A DNA stretch of 64,000 bases from Oreohelix idahoensis (GCA_024509875.1 JAMPIV010013733.1:1-64000), one strand, 5' to 3'. Positions 31,237 through 43,799 are shown, counted from the first letter of the stretch. Notes: generated by a model not told the origin, from the sequence alone. A program made the numbers and translations.

Positions 31237-32703
31237 ATGCCTAGCCCCAAGACGGTGAGACAAACACGCTCATTTATTGGTACAATAGGGTACTATAGGC
31301 GCCACATCATCAATTTCTCCAGAGCAGCAGAGCCTTTGATAGCCCTTACCCGCAAGTATGCACGCTTCAAATGGACAGAAGACTGCCAGAGATCCTTTGA
31401 GTATCTAAAAAATGCCCTAACCACCATCCCACTGCTTGGACATCCAGATATTTCTCAGCCCATGATACTATACGCCGATGCCTCAGATAACGCAATTGGT
31501 GCATGTTTGGTACAACCAGTACTAGAAGATGAAACACCCATCCTACCAAACATTCCCAATGAGAAACCCATTGCATTCCTATCCCACGCATTGTCAAAGT
31601 CACAAAAACGGTGGACCACCACTGAGAAAGAAGCATATGCTATTCACTATGCAGTACAAAAGTTTGACTTTTATGTCAGAGGAACTAAACTCATTATAAG
31701 AACTGATCATCAACCTTTGGTTAACTGGCTCACCAAAACACAAGAACAGCCAAAGAAGTTACAGACATGGGCAATGAATTTGCAGTCCTACGACACCACT
31801 ATCGAACATATCCCAGGCGAAATGAACACCTGTGCAGACCTCTTATCCAGGATTAAATATGATGATGAAACTGAAGTGAAAACAAATAGAGTCAAAAATG
31901 ATGGCACATCCTCAGAGATTGACGATAATGCTAAAGAAATTAATGAAATTACTTCATCAAGTCGAAGAAGTACCTCAGATTCTGCCACTCAAGTAGAAGA
32001 AGAAAGCCAAGATATGTTTGACATGAGAGTAGAACAAGCGAAAGATGCAGAAATTGTCAAGCTGCTCACATACGTGAAAGAAAACCCAACAAAAAGTAAA
32101 GATTTTACAGTACACCCAACGGATGGAGCTCTATACTATATTGATCAGAAACAAGAAGGGACACTAAGAAAAGTCATTCCAGCACATCTAGTCCCAGAAG
32201 TATTGCTACAGTTTCATGATAACAACGGGCACATGGGAAGAGACAAAACAATTGATGTCATAAAGAAAAGGTATTATTGGCAAACTTTCTACAAAGACAT
32301 TACAGAATATGTAGCCACCTGTAGAACATGTAAATTGAGAAACATGAAGCCACATTTAATTCCCCTTCAAGAAATGCAACCTTCCCATTACCCCATGCAA
32401 ACAGTAAGCATTGACTTATCAGGTCCTTACCCACTCACCCAATCAGGCAACAAATACCTCCTGCACATAGTTGACCAATACTCTGTTTGGCCAGAAAGTT
32501 ACCCACTCAGTGATGCCACATCGCAGTCCATCACGCAAATTTTTTTACAAGAATTCATTCCCAGGCATGGCTGTCCAAAACGAATCATTTCAGACAACGG
32601 TAAACAGTTTATCGGTAACCCATTTAAAGCCACCTTACACCAGCTGAATATTGAGCATACTACAACCACTTTTTATTGCCCAAATGCAAATGGCAGAAAA
32701 TGA
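31237..32703 (+). CDS. Gypsy-2 RNase H and integrase (N part)
   Basis: Begins with the RT connection (VRQTRSFIGTIGYYRRHI), then RNase H: LYADASDNAIGACLVQ, TEKEAYAIHYAVQKF, RTDHQPLVNWL and IPGEMNTCADLLSR. Integrase follows with its zinc-binding HHCC domain (HDNNGHMGRDKT ... CRTCKLRN, 32,215-32,345) and the first two core aspartates in SIDLSGPYP (about 32,410) and IISDNGKQF (about 32,588). A one-base gain in an A run near 32,697-32,701 ends this frame just before the third catalytic residue, which lies in the next piece. Confidence 0.9.
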   Translation: MPSPKTVRQTRSFIGTIGYYRRHIINFSRAAEPLIALTRKYARFKWTEDCQRSFEYLKNALTTIPLLGHPDISQPMILYADASDNAIGACLVQPVLEDETPILPNIPNEKPIAFLSHALSKSQKRWTTTEKEAYAIHYAVQKFDFYVRGTKLIIRTDHQPLVNWLTKTQEQPKKLQTWAMNLQSYDTTIEHIPGEMNTCADLLSRIKYDDETEVKTNRVKNDGTSSEIDDNAKEINEITSSSRRSTSDSATQVEEESQDMFDMRVEQAKDAEIVKLLTYVKENPTKSKDFTVHPTDGALYYIDQKQEGTLRKVIPAHLVPEVLLQFHDNNGHMGRDKTIDVIKKRYYWQTFYKDITEYVATCRTCKLRNMKPHLIPLQEMQPSHYPMQTVSIDLSGPYPLTQSGNKYLLHIVDQYSVWPESYPLSDATSQSITQIFLQEFIPRHGCPKRIISDNGKQFIGNPFKATLHQLNIEHTTTTFYCPNANGRK

Positions 32704-33991
32704 ACGCATGCACGCCACCCTACATGATATTATTAGCAAATATATCAAGGGGAACCACCAATACTGGGACCTATACATTAACCAAGCTCTTGAAGCCATC
32801 CGAGTAAACGTCAACGATACCACAGGAATGTCACCCTTTCTCATGCTATACGGAAGAGAACCAAACTTTCCGTTAGACAACCTACTTCGCCCACAAAGAA
32901 AATACATGGGAGAAGACCCCATCGAAATAATCCTTCAAGAAAAGTATAAAGCTCACCAGATTGCACAACGAAATACGCAGAAGGCATTTCACAAGAAACA
33001 GAAACAACATGATAAATCAGCCAAGCTACCAACGTACAAAATAGGAGACAGAGTATACTACAAGAAACATGTACGCAGTTCAAAATTCGATGACCGATGG
33101 TTAGATGGCTACAAAATCATGAAACAAACTACGCCTGTAAACTTCATTATTTGGAATGAAGAGAAACAACACCAAACAAAAGCTCACGTAAAACAAATCA
33201 AAATTGATAATCACCGGCCCATTCCGCCTCTGACGACAAATACAAGACCAGTCAGAAAGGCCACCCTAAATTATAATCCATCCAGCACAGATTCGTCTGA
33301 CATATCAGAGTCAGAGACGACAGACTCTGAATTTTACCAAGACGACCACATACCCAGACCACCCACAGATGAAATACATCGAGCAAGACAACAACGAGAC
33401 TCGTCCGAAAGCGAAGAAGATATCCCACCACTTGAATTACGTAATAGACTACAAGACAGAGACCTGCGCATTAGAAATGAAGAAATCATGCCACAGACGT
33501 CACACGATGACAACAACCAAGCACCTTATATCCACACTCAAACTTACTCCCGCAGTGATAAATCGTCAGCTGATACCTATCACACCCCCAGTTCAGGCAG
33601 TTCTAGTTTTAATACTAGTGAAAACCAAACACTGCTATACCACAAGAACAAGATTGCTCGTTCAGAACAATCAGATCCTGAAGAAACTATACCCAAGCAG
33701 ATTGTTGAACCATATACCAGCAATCTTTATGGAGACGAAACAGAACAAGACATGAGAGAAGACAGTGTCAACCCCAGCACAGCTTTGTCAGACCCCAACG
33801 AACATAATGACAGAAAAATGGTAGAATTATATGAACAAGAAACAGACATTGATACAGCTAGTTCTATTGAAACCAGTGATGCGGATAGTACATTATTTGT
33901 ACCAGTCAGCTCCAGGGTCAAACGCGCCTATAAGCAGGGTCAGATGACTCACCTCCTAGTCGTTAAACAAAATGATATTGCCACAAAATGA
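32651..33991 (+). CDS. Gypsy-2 integrase C-terminal half and tail
   Basis: From about 32,697 this frame carries the integrase catalytic Glu (ENERMHATLHDIISKY) and the conserved NDTTGMSPFLMLYGREP. The C-terminal module has YKIGDRVYYKKHV, FDDRWLDGYKIM and AHVKQIKIDN. The first ~15 codons belong to the overlapping preceding piece. After about residue 200 comes a long acidic Ser/Asp/Glu-rich tail (SSTDSSDISESETTDSEF and similar), ending in a basic patch (SSRVKRAYKQGQ). The tail is not a chromodomain and has no membrane segment, so an env role is not supported. Confidence 0.88.
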   Translation: MSILQPLFIAQMQMAENERMHATLHDIISKYIKGNHQYWDLYINQALEAIRVNVNDTTGMSPFLMLYGREPNFPLDNLLRPQRKYMGEDPIEIILQEKYKAHQIAQRNTQKAFHKKQKQHDKSAKLPTYKIGDRVYYKKHVRSSKFDDRWLDGYKIMKQTTPVNFIIWNEEKQHQTKAHVKQIKIDNHRPIPPLTTNTRPVRKATLNYNPSSTDSSDISESETTDSEFYQDDHIPRPPTDEIHRARQQRDSSESEEDIPPLELRNRLQDRDLRIRNEEIMPQTSHDDNNQAPYIHTQTYSRSDKSSADTYHTPSSGSSSFNTSENQTLLYHKNKIARSEQSDPEETIPKQIVEPYTSNLYGDETEQDMREDSVNPSTALSDPNEHNDRKMVELYEQETDIDTASSIETSDADSTLFVPVSSRVKRAYKQGQMTHLLVVKQNDIATK

Positions 33992-34415
33992 AATCAGACG
34001 AAAAGATATTGAAGAAACGCTATCGTGTTCCAAACCCAGCCGAGAAGTGTTAGCCTCAGCTCTACTAGTCAAAAACAACAGTGTGCAAATTACTGCGCCC
34101 ACTGTAAAAGACGTTAACGTACCACAGGCCCAAGTCAGAAGAAAAATCAAGGCGAAACATATACCTGCCTCAAAACTAACAGATGTTCCAGCCATACAAA
34201 CCCCTACCACAGTGAAACCATCACCGCAATCAAAAGATGTTAAGCCATCACCGCATTCGCCAATGTCCTCAGTGCCCCAACAATCAGCAAATGCAGTGTC
34301 GTCGCCTATCACACCGGTCACCACTGCTACTCAGTATGATGCTCGCCTAAGCAGTCGGGACATTGCAAGGTTAGAGATGGCAGAGAAACTGAAGGAACTA
34401 CTAAAGCTTTGCTGA
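33972..34415 (+). CDS. Gypsy-2 small 3' open frame, unknown function
   Basis: 147 codons overlapping the end of the integrase frame by 20 bases in another frame. Starts MILPQNEIRRKDIEETLSC, is Pro/Ser/Lys-rich in the middle (TVKPSPQSKDVKPSPHSP) and ends with a short helix (RLEMAEKLKELLKLC). No signal peptide, membrane segment or cysteine framework is seen, so it is not a recognisable envelope. It may be a separate small protein or the frameshifted end of pol. Confidence 0.5.
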   Translation: MILPQNEIRRKDIEETLSCSKPSREVLASALLVKNNSVQITAPTVKDVNVPQAQVRRKIKAKHIPASKLTDVPAIQTPTTVKPSPQSKDVKPSPHSPMSSVPQQSANAVSSPITPVTTATQYDARLSSRDIARLEMAEKLKELLKLC

Positions 34416-37400
34416 GACACGCCCCTCGAGTCTTCAATGTACATGCCATCCCATGTACGGTCACCGCGAATGTGAAATTACTTTTTTAACAATGTACTAA
34501 CTCTCCCCATGTACTCTATTTTCAGTTTTTGACAGTTCAAATGACTTGCTTACAGACTAAGATGTCAAAGCCTCACTGAGAAAGTTATTTTTTCCAGCCT
34601 TAGAATACTGATGCCCAGAAAGAAATCAAGACCAGCCCACGGAGGATTCTAGTTAGACATTTTTATTTGGATTATTGAAATAAAGATGACACAGATGATA
34701 CAATGTTCTTTGTTTACAGACACCCTCATTTAGTTACAGACATTTTCTTAATATTTAGAATGTTACACAACCGTACCTATAACACATGTGTCATACTATT
34801 CTGTTGTAACATTCATCTCCACTTTTGTAACTGATCATATTCCACGCTCCATTCACCAGCATTTTCATGCAGACACTTTACACCAGTATTTTTTCTTACC
34901 CCATACTAATATTTCTTTGATCTATAATATGCTAAACTCCTTTATATCTATCACCTTGATCAATCATACTGTTCCTAATATGACATCTCTTAACAGCACA
35001 TAATTCATACCCAAAACTAGTATTGCATGTTATGCTATTTTTCTCCACAGGATTATTTATTTTCAAATGTACATTATTATTTTAGACCCAGATGTATATT
35101 AGTACTGTCAAGAATTTTAAACATTCTCCTAAAGAGATTCCATATCCCAACCTTGACTCTCTATAATAAGATTTCCTTCACCCCACTGTTACAACATCTT
35201 TACTTACTATTTTTCCTTTCCACTATATTGAGACGACATTCTAGACTTGTGATTTTTTTTCAATCCCAATCATATTCATTCCTTGGAATTACAATCATGT
35301 TGTAATCAGGAGATCCTTGATGTACCCTTTCCTCGCCACTTATTGACAACAGACACTGCTACAACATTCATTCTATTCTAACCTAAACTATTACTTGCAG
35401 CCCTATTGGTTAGGATTTACTATTAGAAATGTTGATAGTATATCTAGTGTTTAGTGAATTGATTTTTATCATTCTTTAGTACTTGTGATACAAACATTAA
35501 AAAAAAAAGAAATGAAAAAAAAAAAGAAAAGAGACAAGAAATCACAAGAAAACAGAAAAGAAATAAAAAAAAAAAAACAATTGAAATGTTTTTTTTTTAT
35601 ATAAATGCTATATGTGTATATGACACCCTCACACATTTTGATGATGATAAGCCAATATTGTAAAACATTGACTGCCCTGAGGTTAGCAGCTGAAGAAGAA
35701 AATAAATAAATCACCCTATACCAGTTATACCCCCACCAGCATGATCTCTGATACTCCAACAATTTTTGTTGATATATCACAAGTACACCAATGACATTTG
35801 CGCATGCTGAATTTCTGCAAATGAAGAATCCCTTGAGAGCATTAGTATATGCTAACCCCAGATTGAACACATTACACCTATTTGTTGATGATGCCTTTGC
35901 CCATGTTAAAGAAATAGCATTTGCACATGCTGACCTAGCAAATGAAATACCCCTCTACAGCATTTGTATATGCTGAAACCACATTGAATACCCCATCACC
36001 ACATGATAACCACTAATGACACATGAGATGAAGAAGCAACTGGTTATGTATGATGAAGATGCCATTTTATATTAAGGTGAAACTTTATGTTGTCACAACT
36101 GAGATTTTGTTGTAATGTTTATGCACAAAATCCCCCACATTAACATTGGAGGAACAATAATCTTAGTCTTTCGTGGATACGAGATAAGACAAAGAGATAA
36201 TGAAATATTTTATGAATACCATGGACATGGAACAAATCAGAGCAGATGATTGTTACACATATGAGGACCATATTTGAAGTCATTATTGAAGGATTATCAG
36301 TAGACAAGAGACACAAATGAATTATGATAATCCCATGGAACCACAGGTACTAAGGACACAAAATAGAGATTAAATAATGGAGAAAAAAAAATAATGACTG
36401 AATAATTGCTATGCCCAGAGGTAAAGGAAATAGAGATACATCCGCATTTTTGGAGAAGATATCTCTTTGATTTTTGCACATTGCCTTTGTAATATGAACA
36501 TTGTTGTATAACAAATGACTATTCCTTATCACGAATTACAGAATGTTGTAAGATAGTTGGAATAAATTGACAATTTAAAATACTCATAACATACCCAGAA
36601 TTACAGGAGAGAAAATAAATACATGGTTGATGAAATTGGACGTACTGAGATTCTGCTCACCCCGAGGATATTGGATAAAAAATAATGTTATCCCAAGGAC
36701 AGACATGTCACAGATATATCATGGAGATATTATGACAAAAAAAAAAAAGAATACCTAGATTGGAAATGCAGCAAACTTGGTCAAGGACACCATGAAATAG
36801 ACCCCGCTCCACACTTAAGATAACTGACGGATGAGATTTTTGAATTATAAGTACCATAAGTCACCCATCTGGCTGTAGTCAGCGGATGTTACAGGCACCA
36901 CATAACTCTGACTAACCCTCGACCAGCGAAGGCAGAGTTGGTGTCGAAATTTTGCACATATGTAAAAAGACATGTTTTTGTTCATGTTTTGGTAAAGTCT
37001 AGACATTTATGTTAATGGTTCTATAAATGATTAGTTGATATATTGTTGATAAATATTCGCAGATATAGTACATGGACAATTAATAAGGATATATTTCCAG
37101 TACAGAATAAGAGGAATAGGAAGGATCCACATTTTAAATATTGGAGCACCATGAGCGATGAATTGGACTTATAAAGAAAATGGAAATGGTACACTGTATG
37201 CAAGGATAACCAGAAATAATATGGATAAATAGTAGTCAGAGTGCCAGGAACTTTGTCTTATAAGAATATTGTAGATTCCTCACGATCAATTGATTTTTTC
37301 TTCCTTTCTATGTCACATTTTTTTTTGAGTGATGACCCAAAAATTTTTTTTTTCATCTCATATTGTCAAACAGTTCTTACATCTCAGTTGATAGTTCCAT

Positions 37401-38950
37401 AAATAATTGTTTGATGTGTTTTGCATAAAGGTATTGCTAGATAAGGTACATAGGGAGTTACTAAGGATGAATTCTCAAGATAACAGGAGGACTAGAATAG
37501 ACACAATGATATTGGAACACCATAAATGATACATTGGTGTTATACAAAAGAAAAAAAAAGGAGACAAATATAAATTGTATACAAGGATGCCTCGAGAGTG
37601 ACAACATGGATACATATTGTCAAGAGTATAAGCAGTTGTCTTAACAGAGAAAATAAAGTAATACGGAACCCAATGTAGAAAATTCATGATGATTTGGAAA
37701 CTATATTTTCCTTTTCCCTTATATTTCATAATATGATAGTAACACATTCGTCTGTTGGTTGCTGAATAATTTGATGTTTGAAAATTGATGTATGGTAAGT
37801 CAAAGAAGATCTTTGAAGAATAAATATATATATATATAAAATAATATTTCTAGGGAAGAGTTCAAAAAAAAAAAAAAATACTGTATTGGCAGAAAAGAAG
37901 GAATGATTAGAAATAACTGACTAATGGACAGGATCACCACCAGATGTACGGATATTGGAGACAAACATCACATATTTGGAAGGAAAAAAAAAAAAAATGT
38001 AATATAGAACATTTTTTTTCTACAGTGACGGACTTAGAACGAATTCATACACTTACCATTTGGAAAATGTCAATAACCAGAAACATTCAGATAAATAAAT
38101 AAGGATAAGCCATGAGGTTTTAATGCTTTTATTGTGAAAAATGATTACTTATAAAAATGAGGCTGGTTGTATTATCGTCTGATAAAATATGCATATTATG
38201 TCTAGAGATGTTTTCTACATGTAATAATGAGCAAGTGGCTCATTCACTAGAAAAAAAAGAAGATGATGAGTACCCATGAAAACATTGGCTATTCTATGAA
38301 AGTGGATTGCCATTACCATAGGAATTAGAGATTTTGGACATTTCTTGGAATATTGCAGAGTACTTGGGAAATAGAATAAATAAGTACGCCAGGAAAAAAA
38401 AAAGATTTTTTTAAGTACTTGCAGGCTTTTAATATGGAGCAAATAACAGGAAAAGAAAAGAGATAACACCCCCACCATATCCAAGAGAATGTAATCAACT
38501 ATATTTTTGAATGAAATGTAATAGATTATGATAATCCAGCCAAGTTCGGCAAATAAGATAGTTTATTGTTCATTCCCCAGTGTTGCCACTCGTCACATTT
38601 TTTTTAGTGATGACCTTATGATTGTTTTGCAGATTTTGTTGGGCAGTGTTGCCAATTTGTAAATTTGGTGAAAAATATTATGATGTGATGAATAAGTTAC
38701 ACTTTTTGAAGTTGATGTCCACTACTAGTTTTTTTTTACATAGCAGACGACCTCATATAGACATAGGACCCCAGTATAGGAATTAAATTAAATTTTTTTT
38801 GGAAATATTTTTGGACTTAGAAAAATTTTTGAACTTTAAATTTTTCTGAAAATTTTTTTGAACTTAGAAATTTTTGGGGATGAATTTTTGTTATTGATAG
38901 TACTCAAATGTCTCCCTACGGGATACATTTGCGGAGCCCCGGGATCTATA
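34416..38950 (+). other. Gypsy-2 4.5 kb non-coding 3' tract
   Basis: AT-rich, full of A and T homopolymers, no meaningful open frame. It includes two imperfect ~75-bp units around 35,788 and 35,919 (TTTGC-CATGCTGA ... GTATATGCTGA), and at least two degenerate ~375-bp units (about 36,960-37,330 and 37,335-37,710; shared TTCYATAAATRATTRKTTGAT and ATTGGARCACCAT). Such a long spacer between pol and 3' LTR is unusual. It may hold a decayed env-like gene, captured satellite or nested non-coding element; I cannot tell which. Confidence 0.6.
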
Positions 38951-40007
38951 TGTGGCCGTGTACATAGTTGTTCCTTTGGAAACAGGCTATACTCCAACAA
39001 GACGGAGGAAGCACAGACTACCCCATAATTTTATATTTTATGAGAAACAGAATATAAAAAATGATAGTGTCACATATTTAGGGTAGAGTCGCTTCTACAC
39101 GCTATTTCTAATAATTGGGTGATTTCCCCTGACCAATCGGATAGCTCAGATTTACCCCGGGGAATATAGAACAGGACGCCATCTGGCAGTAGAATGAAAG
39201 AGCGCAACTCAAGAGGTCGTATCTGGTCCAGCTCTACATATTTCTTAGTTTGAGGAAGTCAACTTCATACATTTATTATAAAATGTGCATTTCAGGACAT
39301 TGAGTGGTTTTATATTTCTTACTTGCGTAAGTAGTGACTATCATTCAATGTATATTTTGAATAGAGCTCCCAACCCTAGTCGCAGCAGAACTAGGTTCGA
39401 GGATTTGAGTCAATTTGCAAAAAAACTAGTCTTACACCTCAAACCGTGTAGAGCAGAAAATATCCTTGTGTTGGAAAGTATTTAGCTCAAGGAATACTTA
39501 TGATGATAAAGAAAACAAGGACAAATCTGAAGAGATGGGTAAATGTCGTCGAACCTAGGATAAGACGGTAACTTAAAGGAAGGAACACGGTGGAATGAGA
39601 AAGTTCGCCATATTTGACAATTGAGTAGGCCTATGAGACAAAGATGCAAAAAGGGATTTTTGCATCGATGAAAGCATCTGATGAGATGTTAAAACTTTAT
39701 TATGCTTATTATTGTAAAAATGTTCTGAATTCCAGACTTTGTTGAAATTTAAGTTTCATGCTGAAAGATATTAAAAGTTTTGCATGAAATCGAACGCTGT
39801 TGAAAAGGTGAATTACTACAGTTTTGAGATTAAGCTAAGAAATCTATCCATTTCAATTAAATTCGCTACAACAACAACTAAGAGAAGAAAATCGAACCTG
39901 GTAACACAAATTTAGGAGAGAAATCTAGATCTCTGGTGATTAGGCCAGTTAAACATCTGCTCTCTGTAAAGTAAACTGAAAATACTGCATATACCGGCAC
40001 TGCCACA
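38951..40007 (+). repeat. Gypsy-2 3' LTR
   Basis: 1,057 bp. Starts TGTGGC and ends GCCACA, a perfect 6-bp inverted terminal pair. The right 747 bp match the truncated 5' LTR at 26,893-27,542 with the addition of a 95-bp segment. The left boundary rests on the inverted terminal match rather than on alignment, since the 5' copy lacks this part. Flanking ACTAC (40,008-40,012) would be the target duplication if the left side were available. Confidence 0.82.
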
Positions 40008-40370
40008 ACTACTTAGCATGTATTTATATGTTGTCTTACATGTGCTTATAAGTTTGGGACAGAAGAGCCAAGTCAGCTGTGAAATCTGGATCGTCTCGCT
40101 GTCATAGAAAGTCTCCATGTATTTTGTTTTTAAGGGCTAAAGAGATCTTTCAACGCAGAACATTATTTAAGCACGACAAAGGTCGGTGTGTGCGTTTCTC
40201 AAATGTCTTTGATGATGCAAAGAAAGATTAAGATGACCTCTCTCACTAGGCATGTCGTAAAAGGCGACCATGCACATATTTTGGCTGCTACAATTACAAT
40301 TTTAAAAAAATTCCCTGTAGAAAACGTCAAATATAGGAAGACTTGAAACTCGGGACAACAAATCTAACAG

Positions 40371-40382
40371 TTGCTGCTGCTG

Positions 40383-40431
<49 letters not shown>

Positions 40432-41142
40432 AAAAACAATAATAATACAACAGCAACAACAACAACAAATGCTACTACTACTACCACTACCACCACTGCT
40501 ACCATCACCACCACCATTACTACTACCACCACTATTACTACGAGACCTACTACCACCAACACGACTGCTACAAAGACTACAACTACCACTACCAGTACTA
40601 TCACTACAACTACTACTATTATCATTACTCCTATGACTAACACTACTATTACTGCCACCACTACTACAATCACTGTTATTATTACTCCTATCACGACTAC
40701 AACTACTACTTGTCACTACTACCGCTACTATCACCATTACTAATATCCCGTTTTTACTACTACTATTATTACTACTATAATTACTACTGCTCGTACTATT
40801 TCTACCGCTACTACCAACATCACAACTACTACGACTACTACTCCTGCCACTACTACTACAATCACTATTATTTTTACTTCAATCACGATGCAACTACTAA
40901 TGTCATTACTACTACCACCACCATTGCTAAGATCCCACTTTTACTAATACTACTTTCACTACTACCACCAACACTATCACTGCTACTACCACCACTGTTA
41001 CTACCACTACAACTACCAACTTTGATCCCACTACCTCTAATACCACTACTTCCACTATACTACTATTATTAATAATAATACTATCATTACTACTACTATC
41101 ACTTCTACTAATACTTTCATTACTACAGTTACGACGACGACG

Positions 41143-41173
<31 letters not shown>

Positions 41174-41565
41174 CTACTACTACTGCTACTACCGCAACTA
41201 TTTCTACTACTGGTGTCACTATTATCATTACAACTACCAGTATCTCTACTACTACTACTACTACTATGATTAATACTAATACTATCATTACTACTACTAC
41301 TACTCGTATCACTACTAATACTTTCATTACTACTACGACGACTTTTACTACTATTACAATAACAACAACAACTACTACTATTACTACTGCTACTACGACT
41401 ACCACAACTACTACTTCTACTACTGTCACTATTATCATTACTACAACAAGTATTTCTACTACTACTATCACTGCTACTACTATCGCTACTACTACTACTA
41501 TTACTACTATTACAAAAAGCACTGTTAACATTACAACTATCACTACTCTAACTACTACTTTGAAA
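40371..41565 (+). repeat. 1.2 kb imperfect (ACT/ACC)n trinucleotide array
   Basis: Long degenerate trinucleotide microsatellite dominated by TAC/ACT units with ACC, AAC and ATT variants. It is open in several frames on both strands because of composition alone (poly-Thr, poly-Val, poly-Leu strings). No gene is present. Confidence 0.95.
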
Positions 41566-41582
41566 GAGGGCAAATGAATCAT

Positions 41583-42640
41583 ATTACAATATACATCAGT
41601 CTGAATAGAAGTGTTGACAAAAATACATATCCCATGATGCCATCATCATCCTCTTCCTGATCCAATAGTATTTCACTGCAGCCGTAAAGGTGCAGTCATC
41701 TCATGTGAGCTAATGACAATTGCTAATTTACTACGTCTAGCTTCATCACTTAAGAAGATTCCTCGGAAATGTGACTATAAATATTTTTATAGAAATGTTA
41801 TACTTTTAACGTTACAACGTTACTTCTTATTGTATTTGACACGTTAAGTAATGAAATCTTATACTATCTCTCTCTGGCGCCTGTTCTCCTCTCTGAGTGA
41901 TGGGAATTGGAATCCGCGACTAATCTGAAAACACTCAGATCTTATAGTCAAAAATTCGCTAACAAGAAATTTAATTTCGCTTAGTTTATTTTCTAAAAAC
42001 CAATCGCGATTTCGGCTTATCTATTTTTTTTATCTTAAACCAATCACCTTGTAAGTCGTCCTATTAGGTATATTTTACCTACGGATCTTTATAATTGGGA
42101 AGAGTCGTTCTTCGAAACACATGTGTAGTGTTACAAATAACTGACATCGACGGAAATTATTACGTAATAAGGCCTGGCCTAATTCTCCAATATTGTCATA
42201 AATAGGACATATATTTGATTGGCAATATCCGCAGGCCACTCCCGCAAGATAAAACACAAGTTATCTTTAAGCAATGACCGACAACATTTGTTTGTCTCAT
42301 TTACTAGACTGGACGGAAATAAATACGTAATCCTAATGTAGTGTCAGACAACTTAACTCGTGTCTTGTGATACGCGACTGTCGAACGTCTGTGATTAAGA
42401 TAAGAGACCAGATTTTACTCTATTGTAAAGGCTTTTCATAATTAAAAAAAAATTAACAGCCATGTGTGACTTAAGCACCAAAACATGGGAGTTTATCTAA
42501 GAAGAGTGTACTTTGACTAAAAGATAATTGTGGCAAAATACGGCCCTATTGAAATATAGCATAGGATGGGCAGAAAAAATGAATCTGATGAACAATGTAA
42601 TATCAGAAGGGAAAAGAGAGCGAGAAAGGGAACTGGTCTC
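41583..42640. other. no recognised feature
   Basis: About 1 kb of AT-rich sequence without recognised exon, repeat or transposon signature. Confidence 0.4.
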
Positions 42641-42643
42641 TCC

Positions 42644-43420
42644 ATCTCTCGAACTGGACCTAGTATAGTGAATTTTCAAACAGTTCACCTCTCGAACTGG
42701 ACCTAATATAGTGAAGTTTCTAACACTTCGCCTCTCGAACTGGACCTAGTATAGTGAAGTTTCTAACACTTCACCTCTCGAACTGGACCTAGTATATTGA
42801 AGTTTCTAACACTTTACATATATAACTGGACCTAGTATAGTGAAGTTTCTAACACTTCACCTCTCGAACTGGACCTAGTATAATGAAGTTTCTAACACTT
42901 CACCTCTCGAACTGGACCTAGTATAGGGAAGTTTCTAACACTTCACCTCTTGAACTGGACCTAGTATAGTGAAGTTTCTAACACATCATCTCTCGAACTG
43001 GACCTAGTATAGTGAAGTTTCTAACACTTCACCTCTCGAACTGGACCTAGTATATTGAAGTTTCTAACACTTTACATATCAAACTGGGCCTAGTATAGTG
43101 AAGTTTCTAACACTTCACCTCTCGAACTGGACCCAGTATAGTGACGTTTCTAACACTTCACCTCTCGAACTGGACCTAGTATAGTGAAGTTTCTAACACT
43201 TCACCTCTCGAACTGGACCTAGTATAGTGAAGTTTCTAACAGCTCACCTCTCGAACTGGACCTAGTATAGTGAAGTTTCTAACACTTCACCTCTCGAACT
43301 GGACCTAGTATAGTGAAGTTTCTAACACTTCACCTCTCGAACTGGACCTAGTATAGTGAAGTTTTTAACACTTCACCTCTCGAACTGGACCTAGTATAGT
43401 GACGTTTCTAACACTTCACC
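42644..43420 (+). repeat. 43-bp tandem satellite, about 18 copies, with hairpin
   Basis: Unit of 43 bp: CTCTCGAACTGGACCTAGTA followed by TAGTGAAGTTTCTAACACTTCAC. GTGAAGT and ACTTCAC are a perfect 7-bp inverted pair around a 7-base loop, so each unit can fold into a stem-loop. Copies are highly similar, with scattered changes (for example CATATATAACTGG near 42,815 and ATATCAAACTGGGCC near 43,075) that recur in similar form 258 bp (six units) apart, suggesting higher-order duplication. A lone degenerate unit occurs near 44,445-44,490. Confidence 0.95.
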
Positions 43421-43446
43421 TCCCTATGGCAATATCTGCTATGGGG

Positions 43447-43617
43447 CTACCTTCACCTTTACTACTACTATCACAACTTCCACCATCATCACTAATACCA
43501 GACTATTGCTACTACTATCACTATCGTTATCACTTCTACCACTAATACCACTACTACCACTAATACGACCAATATCACTACCACTACTACTACTACCACT
43601 ATATTTCTCTACTACTG

Positions 43618-43667
<50 letters not shown>

Positions 43668-43795
43668 TTACCACTACCACTTCTAAAACTACTACTACAT
43701 CTACTACTACTACACTACAACTACGACTACCACTATCACTACTACTACTACTACCATCTCTAATGATACTGTTACTACTGCTAACGCTGCTGTTT
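43447..43795 (+). repeat. imperfect (ACT)n trinucleotide array
   Basis: Second trinucleotide microsatellite right after the 43-bp satellite, with a pure (ACT)n core near 43,616-43,668. Open frames across it are compositional. Confidence 0.92.
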
Positions 43796-43799
43796 CTTC

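Larger units (their letters stand above)
26893..40007 (+). mobile_element. Gypsy-2: 13 kb Ty3/Gypsy LTR element
   Basis: Contains a 5' LTR truncated by the noisy block, gag-protease-RT-RNase H-integrase in canonical Gypsy order (27,660-33,991), an extra small frame (33,972-34,415), a 4.5 kb non-coding 3' tract, and a 3' LTR (38,951-40,007) that starts TGTGGC and ends GCCACA. Pol is interrupted by three single-base frame breaks. It is transcribed opposite to the host sulfotransferase gene. The 5' target duplication cannot be seen because the left flank is not trustworthy. Confidence 0.92.

Noticed and set aside
33972..34415. Envelope gene of Gypsy-2
   Set aside because: No signal peptide, transmembrane segment or cysteine pattern; composition is Pro/Ser-rich and soluble.
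40343..41582. Long open frames on both strands (poly-Thr, poly-Val, poly-Leu)
   Set aside because: Pure consequence of a trinucleotide microsatellite; no domain or conserved start.
42644..43420. CRISPR-like array (regular repeat with hairpin)
   Set aside because: No unique spacers between repeats, eukaryotic context, no cas genes; it is a head-to-tail satellite.
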